In this document: one piece after another, positions 1-7,345 of the stretch
Position numbering within the stretch: position 1 is the stretch's first letter
How the letters are laid out: each line of letters starts with the position of its first letter
Origin: Bacillus sp. ISL-34
GTDB lineage: Bacteria; Bacillota; Bacilli; Bacillales; DSM-1321
Direction of reading: 5' to 3'
Length of the DNA stretch: 64,000 nt
Assembly: GCF_018613325.1 (NCBI RefSeq)
Contig: NZ_JAGGQJ010000023.1
Span: 282,537 to 346,536, forward strand
Notes under the pieces: model-generated
The model's database searches: none
What the model was told of the DNA's origin: nothing
What the model saw: only the letters and a program-made list of their open reading frames with translations
Program-made: the position numbers and the translations under genes

Positions 1-2
1 TA

Positions 3-173
<171 letters not shown>

Positions 174-178
174 TTCCT

Positions 179-212
179 AAAAGAGGCTGATCCGCTTGGA
201 TCAGCCTCTTTT
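179..212 (+). terminator. Rho-independent terminator
   Basis: A perfect 15-bp stem (AAAAGAGGCTGATCC) with a GCTT loop and a T tract follows the flavoprotein stop. Confidence 0.9.
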
Positions 213-267
213 AGATGCGATTTGGTAAGCCTATACATCCATTCGGTGTTTGTTTAGCTTTGATTCT

Positions 268-456
268 GGCGTAGGTGCCGTTAAAGCCGTCACCGTGATC
301 TTTTCGTCCCCCGGAGCCGTTTTTTCTGCCTTCACCGGACTTTATTCGGCCGTCCATGCACTTTTTTCGACCTTCACCGCAGTTTATTCGACCGTCCATG
401 CACTTTTTTCGACCTTCACCGCAGTTTATTCGACCGTCCACCCTGTTTTTTCGAAT
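268..456. repeat. Array A: 21-bp imperfect tandem repeats (about 9 units)
   Basis: Units begin at 268, 289, 310, 331, 352, 373, 394, 415 and 436, an exact 21-bp phasing. Two unit variants alternate (one beginning TTCACCGCAG, one beginning GTCCATGCAC) and share the end TTTTTCGACC. The central units at 352-435 are nearly identical 42-bp pairs and the edges are degenerate. The array lies between the terminator of the plus-strand flavoprotein gene and the 3' end of the minus-strand alkyltransferase-like gene. On the minus strand the unit starts GGTCGAA, like array D at 50.5 kb. Confidence 0.85.
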
Positions 457-501
457 TTTTTTTCATCCGCACCCGCGCTGCCTCTTTTATCCGCTTTCAT
501 T

Positions 502-816
502 TTAAAATATTTCTGGATGATGGCGAAATGCTTCGAGGTCAATGGTATTCCGTTTCGTGAACGTGACGCCTTCACTCTCGAGCATCGCCTTCTGGTGTTC
601 TGCGGCGCCCTCCGCTTTTATGCCGATTTCGCCTTTGGAATTGATTACCCGGTGCCAAGGAAGGTCATGTTTTTTGCTGCTTGAATGAAGGATCCTTACG
701 ACCTGCCTTGCACCGCGCGGACTTCCGGCAAGCTGTCCAATTTGACCATATGTCATCACTTTACCGTAAGGGATTTGTTGTATGATATAAATTACCCGTT
801 CAGTAAAACTTTCCAA
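502..816 (-). CDS. Alkyltransferase-like protein (ATL, MGMT family)
   Basis: This 104-residue protein has only the DNA-binding domain of O6-alkylguanine-DNA alkyltransferases: IPYGKVMTYGQIGQLAG, then the RGARQVV recognition helix with an arginine finger at about residue 37, then PWHRV. The catalytic cysteine of the PCHRV motif is replaced by Trp54, the hallmark of alkyltransferase-like proteins. Those proteins bind O6-alkylguanine without repairing it and flag the lesion for nucleotide excision repair. The start is a TTG preceded by AGGGGCGGG. It lies 19 bases downstream of the MEDS-protein gene on the same strand, so the two are probably cotranscribed. Identification is secure; the role follows from the family. 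Confidence 0.9.
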   Translation of the reverse strand: MESFTERVIYIIQQIPYGKVMTYGQIGQLAGSPRGARQVVRILHSSSKKHDLPWHRVINSKGEIGIKAEGAAEHQKAMLESEGVTFTKRNTIDLEAFRHHPEIF

Positions 817-835
817 ATAACCCGCCCCTTTTATT

Positions 836-1396
836 CTATCCGTTTGCTAACATCGTGATTTTTTCATCGGTTATGAGGACCCCATGATGCTTGATCAAGT
901 TTGTTTTAAGCTCGGCAGACACTCTGCAGTCATCGTACGCACAAACAGAAATCAATCCTCGTTCCTTGATCAGTTTGTCGATTCCTTTTTCATATTCGCC
1001 TATCGCTAAGCTGGCTTGATCGTCATGGCCCCATTCAACATGGCCCCAAGTCCGCACGTGCTGATTGCGTTTAGTGTATATATCGATATTTTCCAAGAAA
1101 TAATTAACCATCGTCGAAGGATGGAAGTCTCCATGAAAACAATAAAAATCAAAATTATTCATAAGATGCACTTGCTCCAATTGCTTCTCATTTAAATGAA
1201 GCTGCAATTTCTTGTACACGAAAGGAAAGATACGGTCATTTTCGACGACCAGGATATGGTCTCCCTGTTCAACACCGGCAATGATGAATGTTGCCTCATT
1301 TTCAATGTAGGCTTCCAATTCATTAAAACAGTATAAGATATGGCCGCCATCCGATTGCTGTATATTTTCAATTAGTTGTTTCATATTGTTATCCAA
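836..1396 (-). CDS. MEDS domain-containing protein
   Basis: A soluble protein of 187 residues. The features G-GGHILYCFNE near the N-terminus, EQGDHILVVEN, and a C-terminal RGLISVCAYDD-CRVS stretch resemble the MEDS (methanogen/methylotroph DcmR sensory) domain, proposed to sense small hydrocarbon derivatives. No output domain is attached, so it would act by contact with a partner. TTG at 1396 is preferred because AAAGGAGAG sits 7 bases upstream; the ATG at 1430-side codon has no such site, and an internal ATG lies four codons downstream. The DNA-alkylation damage protein gene follows 19 bases later. Domain assignment is moderately confident; the ligand is unknown. Confidence 0.7.
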   Translation of the reverse strand: MDNNMKQLIENIQQSDGGHILYCFNELEAYIENEATFIIAGVEQGDHILVVENDRIFPFVYKKLQLHLNEKQLEQVHLMNNFDFYCFHGDFHPSTMVNYFLENIDIYTKRNQHVRTWGHVEWGHDDQASLAIGEYEKGIDKLIKERGLISVCAYDDCRVSAELKTNLIKHHGVLITDEKITMLANG

Positions 1397-1596
1397 AATG
1401 GATCTCTCCTTTAAATACACCAGTCCGCTCTATGTATTATGTATAACTTTACCCATTATCTCCGTGTTTGTAAAATTCACAGAAAAATATAATCAGTTTT
1501 TCTTAATGACATCTGTTATGATCGGGAATTTCGTTGAGGCGAATTGAGGCTGCTTTTAGTCCACTCATTGAAAGACCAAGGCAGCCCTGTTCGTCC

Positions 1597-1767
1597 TTAA
1601 ATCACGGGATAATACGGCAAATAACGCGGGTTATAATAATATGGCGGTCTTGGTCCTATGAGCGGCAATTCATAGGTATTTGGGTTGGAATCATATAACA
1701 ACTCCACTTTTTCATTCGATTGATCGACCAATAACAATTTCACTTCTTCGCTATAATAATATGGCAT
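1597..1767 (-). CDS. Small Tyr/Pro-rich hypothetical protein
   Basis: A 56-residue product beginning MPYYYSEEVKLLLVD and ending in a Pro/Tyr-rich tail (RPPYYYNPRYLPYYP). TTGGAGGC lies 7 bases before the ATG at 1767, which is why this start was chosen over the upstream in-frame ATG. I do not recognise the family. The tyrosine-rich low-complexity end resembles small spore-coat or surface-associated proteins, but that is only an impression. It stands alone, divergent from the SDR gene. Confidence 0.6.
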   Translation of the reverse strand: MPYYYSEEVKLLLVDQSNEKVELLYDSNPNTYELPLIGPRPPYYYNPRYLPYYPVI

Positions 1768-1914
1768 ATAGAGGCCTCCAAAAACTATTTTTCTACACTT
1801 CAGCATATTCGAGCTGTACGGCAATGAGCCCGTACCCTACATGTTCTTCATGCACTGCATATACCTGATCGTCATAAAGTAATCCGACTAAACTCTTTTT
1901 TAGGAGGACTCCTC

Positions 1915-2844
1915 ATGGCAGAAGATAAGAAAAAGAAATCATCATGTGAAGGCTATCCCATGCATGCGAATTATGGAAAGATCACTCGTTATCAAGACGT
2001 CCCCATCACGGTTCCGGAGCAACGCCAATTTCGCCAACCCGGTGTAGAAAAATTAATGGTGCCCCGGCCCATCATCGAAAATCCCAATTATAGGGGCAGC
2101 GGGAAATTAACAGGTAGTGTCGCATTGATAACTGGCGGAGACAGCGGGATTGGAGCTGCGGCTGCCATCGCTTTTGCTAAAGAAGGCGCAGATGTTTCCA
2201 TCGCTTACCTGGATGAACATGAGGATGCCAATCGGACCAAAACGAGAATTGAAGAGCTTGGACAACGTTGCTTACTGCTGCCTGGTGACTTAAGGGATAA
2301 ACAGCAATGTATCAAGATTGTGGAAGACACCATCGAAACATTTGGAAAGCTCGATATTCTTTGTAACCACGTGGGTATTCAATTTCAGCAATTAAGCTTG
2401 CTTGATATCACGGATGAGCAATTCGATGATACCTTTAAAGTGAATATCTATTCCCACTTCTACACGACCCGTGCTGCCCTTCCCCATTTAAAAGCTGGGT
2501 CCTCCATCATTAATACCTCTTCTGTCGTGACGTTTAATGGGAATAAGCAATTAATTGATTACACGGCGACTAAAGGGGCCAACATTGGTTTTACCCGTGC
2601 CTTGGCAAACAGTCTTGTCGATCAAGGCATCCGGGTGAACGCCGTTGCGCCCGGAAGGTTTTGGACACCCCTCATCCCGGCAAGTTTCTCGGCAGACGAA
2701 GTGACACAAGTCGATAACCCGATGGAGCGTCAAGGCCAGCCATTTGAACTGGCTCCCACCTTTGTCTATCTCGCTTCTGATGATTCCCGTTTTGTGACAG
2801 GACAAACGCTTCATGTCAACGGCGGGGAAGCGACATCGTCCTAA
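1915..2844 (+). CDS. SDR family oxidoreductase (general-stress YhdF/YdaD type)
   Basis: A 309-residue classical short-chain dehydrogenase with the approximately 50-residue N-terminal extension typical of Bacillus YhdF/YdaD/YhxC proteins. The Rossmann motif is [13 protein letters not shown] (about residues 69-81); the catalytic serine is in INTSSV and the YxxxK pair is in YTATKGA. TAGGAGGACTCCTC precedes the ATG. Substrate unknown; homologues belong to general stress regulons. Odd point: the structural NNAG motif after beta-4 reads CNHVG here. It is a single-gene transcript, facing the cse60/ttuC genes convergently. Confidence 0.88.
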   Translation: MAEDKKKKSSCEGYPMHANYGKITRYQDVPITVPEQRQFRQPGVEKLMVPRPIIENPNYRGSGKLTGSVALITGGDSGIGAAAAIAFAKEGADVSIAYLDEHEDANRTKTRIEELGQRCLLLPGDLRDKQQCIKIVEDTIETFGKLDILCNHVGIQFQQLSLLDITDEQFDDTFKVNIYSHFYTTRAALPHLKAGSSIINTSSVVTFNGNKQLIDYTATKGANIGFTRALANSLVDQGIRVNAVAPGRFWTPLIPASFSADEVTQVDNPMERQGQPFELAPTFVYLASDDSRFVTGQTLHVNGGEATSS

Positions 2845-2896
2845 TTTCCACATCGAATATGCCCCTTTCCAAGAAGTCAAGAATCCTATTTTCATG

Positions 2897-2943
2897 AAAA
2901 AGAGACTACCTTGGATTGCCCGCCAGCAAGCAATAGGTAGTCT
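2897..2943 (-). terminator. Terminator for cse60 (minus strand)
   Basis: Arms AGACTACC and GGTAGTCT enclose a loop with secondary pairing. Read on the minus strand the hairpin is followed by CTTTTTC. A second small GC hairpin (AGGCCGGCTGGCCT) lies between it and the cse60 stop. Confidence 0.6.
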
Positions 2944-2969
2944 AATGTTGATTATAGGCCAGCCGGCCT

Positions 2970-3155
2970 TTATTTTTTTTTATAGATGATCATCGCACTA
3001 AAACAATAGATCTGTTCCTCTTCCTCTTCACCTGAAGTGGCGACATTGTATTTGATATCGACGATTTGATTATCACGAATGTCTTCAAGGAAAAAGTTCA
3101 TTTCATCCTCTAGATCCTTTTCATGCTCATAATCAAATAATTTGACTTGTATCAT
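2970..3155 (-). CDS. cse60: Sporulation protein Cse60
   Basis: The 61-residue acidic protein begins MIQVKLFDYEHEKDLEDEMN, closely matching Cse60, a small sigma-E-controlled sporulation protein of Bacillus whose molecular function is unknown. The rest contains an acidic stretch (SGEEEEEQ) and a lysine-rich end. Full length for the family. A minus-strand hairpin terminator follows. It sits 64 bases downstream of the tartrate dehydrogenase gene on the same strand; cotranscription is possible but not required. Confidence 0.85.
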   Translation of the reverse strand: MIQVKLFDYEHEKDLEDEMNFFLEDIRDNQIVDIKYNVATSGEEEEEQIYCFSAMIIYKKK

Positions 3156-3219
3156 CGGCTCTCCCCGCCCTTTTACTATAATGATAGTTATCGTGCAGGA
3201 TGCCCATTTTTCATGAAGA

Positions 3220-4302
3220 TTATACTTGATTTGTTTGTAAAGCGGATATTATTGCAACCACCTCATCCCCGACTTCTTCTGTAGAAGCTGTCCCGCCCAT
3301 ATCAGGAGTGAGCGCCTTTTTATCGACCATCACCTGTTCGATCACGTCCAACACTTTGGCACCCCAAACCTCATGCCCAAAGAAATCAAGAATCTGACTG
3401 GCGGACCATATGGCCGCAAGTGGATTGGCGATGCCTTGATGTGCTATATCCGGGGCTGAACCATGAATCGGTTCGAACATCGAAGGATAAATTCGTTCAG
3501 GGTTTAAATTGGCACCAGCCGCCAGTCCCATCCCTCCTGCAATGGCAGCACCTAAATCGGTGATGATGTCACCAAACAAATTGGAGGTGACAACGATTTG
3601 AAACCGTTCGGGTTGTTTGACAAAATACATGCTCGCCGCATCGACCAGATAGGAATTCGTTTCTACATCCGGAAACTCCTGTCCAATTTCTTCAAAAACC
3701 TGATCCCAAAAAACCATGGAATAATTCAATGCGTTCGCCTTGCTTATACTCGTTAACGTCCTGCCCGTCTTACGCGCAAGTTCATACGCATAACGGATTA
3801 TCCTCTCCGTTCCTTTTCGTGAAAAGACCCCCGTCTGCAGTACCACTTCTTCTGGCTTGCCTTTAAAAAGCCAATCACCGGCACCGGAATATTCCCCTTC
3901 ACTGTTTTCACGGATGACAACCATATCGATTTGGTCACGGGTCACGTCTTTTAATGGACAGGGTGCACCTTGAAGCAATTTAACGGGTCGTACATTCACA
4001 TATTGGTCAAATCCCTTTCTGATTTTCAGCAGAAGTTCACGTAAAGAAATATGGTCCGGGACACCAGGATACCCGACTGCCCCAAGATAAACGGCGTCAA
4101 ACCTCATCAGTTGTTCAAGTCCGTCGTCGGGCAGCATTTTGCCGTGCTCAAGATAATATTCACAGCCCCATGGAAAATAGGTGAACTGGAAAGTAAAATC
4201 CCCGGCAATTGAAGCCACTTCCTTAAGGACCTTTATACCCTCATCAATTACCTCAGGACCTATCCCGTCACCCGCAATGACCGCTATTTTATGTACATCC
4301 AT
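3220..4302 (-). CDS. ycsA: Tartrate dehydrogenase / D-malate dehydrogenase (decarboxylating)
   Basis: A 360-residue member of the isocitrate/isopropylmalate dehydrogenase superfamily. It acts on tartrate and/or D-malate with NAD+ and Mn2+. Landmarks are IAVIAGDGIGPEV at the N-terminus, VVIRENSEGEYSG, the metal-site region NLFGDIITDLGAAIAGGMGLAAGANLNP and the NAD-binding FEPIHGSAPDIA. The RENSEGEYSG and GYPGVPDHISLRELLL segments fit the tartrate dehydrogenase subfamily (B. subtilis YcsA, E. coli DmlA) rather than LeuB. AGGAGAGTT precedes the ATG. Cytoplasmic. Subfamily is confident; physiological substrate is not settled. Confidence 0.88.
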   Translation of the reverse strand: MDVHKIAVIAGDGIGPEVIDEGIKVLKEVASIAGDFTFQFTYFPWGCEYYLEHGKMLPDDGLEQLMRFDAVYLGAVGYPGVPDHISLRELLLKIRKGFDQYVNVRPVKLLQGAPCPLKDVTRDQIDMVVIRENSEGEYSGAGDWLFKGKPEEVVLQTGVFSRKGTERIIRYAYELARKTGRTLTSISKANALNYSMVFWDQVFEEIGQEFPDVETNSYLVDAASMYFVKQPERFQIVVTSNLFGDIITDLGAAIAGGMGLAAGANLNPERIYPSMFEPIHGSAPDIAHQGIANPLAAIWSASQILDFFGHEVWGAKVLDVIEQVMVDKKALTPDMGGTASTEEVGDEVVAIISALQTNQV

Positions 4303-4390
4303 GCTTCAACTCTCCTTTTTCTATATTTTCAGATTTCAACACCCTAATTTTAACATATTTTGCATTCCCGTCAGGAGAGGTCCAAATAGA

Positions 4391-4428
4391 AAAAAAAAGA
4401 GACCTTTCATTATGAAAGGTCTCTTTTT
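4391..4428. terminator. Terminator downstream of the rhodanese/zinc-protein pair
   Basis: Perfect stem AAAGAGACCTTTCAT/ATGAAAGGTCTCTTT with T/A tracts on both sides. Its right arm overlaps the stop codon of the 47-codon gene. Confidence 0.9.
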
Positions 4429-4570
4429 ACGCCTTCAAATATGCGCGTCTTTCCGCATATTCGCGGCATTTTGAACAAACCATGATCTTTTTTCTTTCTT
4501 CATTCAAATAAACCGTCACATTCTTGGATTTACGCTTACAAAAGTAACAGGTCTTTTTGAAGAACTTCAC
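4427..4570 (-). CDS. Small zinc-ribbon-like protein translationally coupled to rhodanese
   Basis: A 47-codon gene: GTG start, then MKFFKKTCYFCKRKSK, a middle beta-like stretch, and KIMVCSKCREYAERRAYLKA. The two CxxC pairs (CYFC and CSKC, about 24 residues apart) form a plausible zinc-binding treble or ribbon. The protein is strongly basic. The GTG overlaps the rhodanese TGA by four bases (GTGA), the typical geometry for translational coupling. The terminator begins inside its stop codon. I do not recognise a named family; it could bind RNA or serve as a sulfur or metal partner of the rhodanese. Confidence 0.75.
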   Translation of the reverse strand: MKFFKKTCYFCKRKSKNVTVYLNEERKKIMVCSKCREYAERRAYLKA

Positions 4571-4878
4571 TTAACGATGACTTCGCCGTCCCATTCAAGC
4601 ATTCCGCCAACCATGTTTGCCACTTTATATCCTTGTTCCTGAAGATAATGGCATACATTTTCACTGCGGCGTCCTGAACGGCAGATAAAAATATATTCTT
4701 TTTCTTTATCAAAATAGTCGAGGTTTGCCGGGATATCATTCATGCGAATATGTTTCGCGCCTTCGATCATTCCCTCTTGCACTTCTTCGTCTTCACGAAC
4801 ATCGACAAGTTCCAACGCTTCTCCTGCCTCAAGCTTAGCTTCCACTTCTTCAGTTGTAATGATTTTGATTTCTTCCAT
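4567..4878 (-). CDS. Rhodanese-like domain protein (YqhL-like)
   Basis: A single-domain rhodanese of 103 residues. LELVDVREDEEVQEGMIEGAKHI is the standard entry motif and FICRSGRRSENV carries the active-site loop, with Cys as the persulfide-carrying residue. The family transfers sulfane sulfur to acceptors such as cyanide, thioredoxin or proteins. The ATG at 4878 is used because CGAGGTG lies 6 bases upstream; the in-frame GTG is inside that site. A tiny CxxC protein is translationally coupled to it, which suggests a joint role in sulfur handling. Confidence 0.88.
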   Translation of the reverse strand: MEEIKIITTEEVEAKLEAGEALELVDVREDEEVQEGMIEGAKHIRMNDIPANLDYFDKEKEYIFICRSGRRSENVCHYLQEQGYKVANMVGGMLEWDGEVIVK

Positions 4879-5046
4879 AATTAGCACCTCGAATTATCGT
4901 TTGATTTATCTTTTACATTATAGCAAAATTTCCAGTTAAACATCACCTAATGGACTTCCTGATTTAATTTCCCTCATATCAAGATACCAAAATGAACGAA
5001 TATAATTGGCGATGATCGCTCTAAAGTCACAATGGAGCCTGAATGT

Positions 5047-5083
5047 AAAAACGCCGGCGAATATTATTCGCCGGCGTTTTAAA
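5047..5083. terminator. Terminator downstream of namA
   Basis: Near-perfect GC-rich stem (AAACGCCGGCGAATA / ATTCGCCGGCGTTT) with A and T tracts on both flanks. Confidence 0.9.
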
Positions 5084-5091
5084 AATCCGTT

Positions 5092-6120
5092 TCAATGCTT
5101 GAATCCCAGTTGATATTGTTCAGGGATCTCCGTTTTTTTATTCAAAGCTTTAGATGCTTCAAGTGCCCAATAAGGGTTTCGCAGCATTCCTCTGCCGACG
5201 GCAACCAAATCGGCTTCTTCATTACCAATGATTGAATTTGCAAGAATCGGATCATCTAATCGACCTACAGCAATCACCGGAATATCCAAAGCTTTTTTGA
5301 TTTCCCTGGCCAACGGAGTTTGATAGCTAGCATGCGTACCAGGCCTTCCGTCTGCTCCAATCGGGCCTTCTCCTCCGGAGCTTACATGGAACATATCGAC
5401 GCCCGCTTCTTTAAAAACTTGTGAAAAGGCAATGCTTTCTTCAATACCATATCCGCCTTCAACGTATTCTTTTGCAGAAATGCGCATGATTAAAGGCATG
5501 TCGGCAGGCATTTCGCTTTTCACTGCTTTAATGACTTCCACTCCGAATTTAGTCAGATCTTTTCCATATTCGTCATCACGTTTATTCGTAAGCGGTGATG
5601 TGAATTGATGGATTAAATATCCGTGTGCGCCATGTAATTCAATTACGTCAAATCCTGCTTGAACAGCCCTTCTGGCCGATGCCCGGAATTTATCGACCAT
5701 TTCCTTCACTTCTTCCGTTTCTAAAGCTCTTGGTGTTTTGTACGTTTCGTCAAACGCAATGGCTGATGGTGCCACCGGAGTTTCGGCATCCTCCGCTTTA
5801 CGGCCTGCATGGGCAATTTGTATCCCGATTTTTGCACCGTATTGATGTACTTCCTTAACGATGTTGGAGAAAGCTCCAATTTGGTCGTCGGACCATAATC
5901 CAAGATCACGATTCGAAATGCGCCCATCAGGCTCCACATCGGTCATTTCCACTATAATTAGCCCCGTGCCGCCAACTGCCCTGCTTACATAATGCTGCTG
6001 ATGCCAGTTTGTTGGTATACCATCTTCCGCTTCGACGGAGTATTGGCACATCGGCGGCATGACGATCCTATTTTTAAGTTCAAGTTCTTTTATGCGATAA
6101 GGTGAAAATAAATCATTCAT
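5092..6120 (-). CDS. namA: NADPH dehydrogenase NamA (old yellow enzyme, YqjM)
   Basis: A 342-residue FMN-dependent ene-reductase of the thermophilic-like OYE class. It reduces activated C=C bonds of enals, enones and nitro-compounds with NADPH. Residues seen: Cys25 and Tyr27 in MPPMCQYS, His163/His166 in ELHGAHGYL (substrate-binding pair), FTSPLTNKRDDEYG, and the FMN phosphate loop VAVGRGMLRNP. Length equals B. subtilis YqjM. AAAGGAGATAAAAAATT precedes the ATG. Monocistronic, ending at a strong terminator. It likely protects against electrophiles, as do several neighbouring genes. Confidence 0.95.
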   Translation of the reverse strand: MNDLFSPYRIKELELKNRIVMPPMCQYSVEAEDGIPTNWHQQHYVSRAVGGTGLIIVEMTDVEPDGRISNRDLGLWSDDQIGAFSNIVKEVHQYGAKIGIQIAHAGRKAEDAETPVAPSAIAFDETYKTPRALETEEVKEMVDKFRASARRAVQAGFDVIELHGAHGYLIHQFTSPLTNKRDDEYGKDLTKFGVEVIKAVKSEMPADMPLIMRISAKEYVEGGYGIEESIAFSQVFKEAGVDMFHVSSGGEGPIGADGRPGTHASYQTPLAREIKKALDIPVIAVGRLDDPILANSIIGNEEADLVAVGRGMLRNPYWALEASKALNKKTEIPEQYQLGFKH

Positions 6121-6270
6121 AATTTTTTATCTCCTTTTTATATAATGCATGCACATGCATTTATATCATCTCACTAATTCCGTGTCAACTAATCAGATTC
6201 CCGAAGCTGTCATTGTAAACGCTAACGTCATTGGTACACCATTTCCATCCCACCGATGCGGAAATCCAAT

Positions 6271-6306
6271 AAAAAAAGAGAAAGACGGATACCCCCCGTC
6301 CCTCTC
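6271..6306 (-). terminator. Terminator downstream of the aldo/keto reductase gene
   Basis: On the minus strand, AGAGGGACGG pairs with CCGTCTTTCTCT (one bulge), followed by seven T residues. Confidence 0.75.
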
Positions 6307-6318
6307 CTTCCTACGTGA

Positions 6319-7161
6319 TTAAAAGTCGAAATTATCAGGATCTGGACCAACACGGTGATTCTGGTTCAATCCATCAATTTGGTTCATTTCTTCTTCAGTC
6401 AATTCGAAATCGAATATAGATGAATTTTCTACAATACGATGTTCTTTAGTGGATTTTGGAATCGTTACAATCCCATGTTGTAAATCCCAGCGCAAAATGA
6501 CTTGTGCAACAGATTTGCCATGCTTGGTCGCAATTGCTTGTAAAACTTCATTATCCAGAAGTTCACCTTGCATCAAAGGAGACCATGCTTCAAGTTGTAT
6601 TCCTTGTTCCTTACAAAATGCCTGAACTTCTTTTTGAGTTAATCGCGGATGGCATTCCACTTGATTGACCATCGGCTTCACTTCGGCATCCTCCATTAAA
6701 TCTTTAAGATGGTGAATCTGGAAATTGCTCACACCGATCGCCTTTACTTTTCCTTCTTTATAAAGGGTTTCCAACGCTCTCCAGGCTTCTTTATATTTTC
6801 CTTCCACTGGCCAATGGATAAGATATAAATCCAGGTACTCCAAGCCAAGTTTCTTTAAGCTTTTTTCGTAAGCCGCAATTGCCGACTCATATCCCAAATC
6901 GGCATTCCAGACTTTTGATGTTACGAATAAATCTTCCCTTGGGATTCCAGCTTCTTTTAAGCCCTCACGGATCCCTTGGCCGACCCCTTCTTCATTTTCA
7001 TAAATGGCAGCGGTATCGATACTGCGATAACCATGTTTAATGGCGACTTTAACTGCATTTACCAGCTCCGGTCCTTCTTCCACCTTAAATACGCCCAATC
7101 CGAACCAAGGCATTTTGACGCCGTTATGCAACGTAGTTGTATCTTGTAAATTTTTCACCAT
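6319..7161 (-). CDS. ytbE: Aldo/keto reductase (YtbE-like)
   Basis: A 280-residue AKR5-type NADPH-dependent reductase of aldehydes and ketones, including methylglyoxal-type carbonyls. The catalytic tetrad is visible in RSIDTAAIYENEEGVG (Asp and Tyr), VTSKVWN (Lys) and YLIHWPVEG (His); KAIGVSNFQ and IPKSTKEHRI are family signatures. The ATG at 7161 is taken because TTTGGAGGTAGAG precedes it; the longer open frame adds 33 codons with no homology. Upstream on the same strand is an MFS gene and then, divergently, an HxlR regulator. This is the ytbE-ytbD / ytcD arrangement of B. subtilis, from which the symbol is taken. Confidence 0.88.
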   Translation of the reverse strand: MVKNLQDTTTLHNGVKMPWFGLGVFKVEEGPELVNAVKVAIKHGYRSIDTAAIYENEEGVGQGIREGLKEAGIPREDLFVTSKVWNADLGYESAIAAYEKSLKKLGLEYLDLYLIHWPVEGKYKEAWRALETLYKEGKVKAIGVSNFQIHHLKDLMEDAEVKPMVNQVECHPRLTQKEVQAFCKEQGIQLEAWSPLMQGELLDNEVLQAIATKHGKSVAQVILRWDLQHGIVTIPKSTKEHRIVENSSIFDFELTEEEMNQIDGLNQNHRVGPDPDNFDF

Positions 7162-7224
7162 TATCACTCTACCTCCAAATTTTTTCTTCATTGTTTTTAT
7201 AGATTGTAATGCGCTTTTAGTATC

Positions 7225-7284
7225 AGTATCATTACATCCCTTCAAAGAACCTTGCATCATTCGCTGAAGGGATGCAATGATACT
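7225..7284. repeat. Long inverted repeat between ytbD and ytbE
   Basis: Two 20-bp arms (AGTATCATTACATCCCTTCA and TGAAGGGATGCAATGATACT, one mismatch) flank a 20-bp spacer. It lies in the 184-bp gap between the MFS stop and the reductase start. The minus-strand RNA would form a long hairpin, but no T tract follows, so it is not a normal terminator. Confidence 0.8.
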
Positions 7285-7345
7285 TATGTTATTGATACTC
7301 TAAACGCATAGCATGCTTTTTCTAACATGCATCACTTTTTCATTC

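Noticed and set aside
211..441. Open frame on the minus strand made of seven-residue repeats (GRINCGE, GRKKCMD)
   Set aside because: It is the direct consequence of the 21-bp repeat array; it has no ribosome site and the GTG start lies inside a unit.
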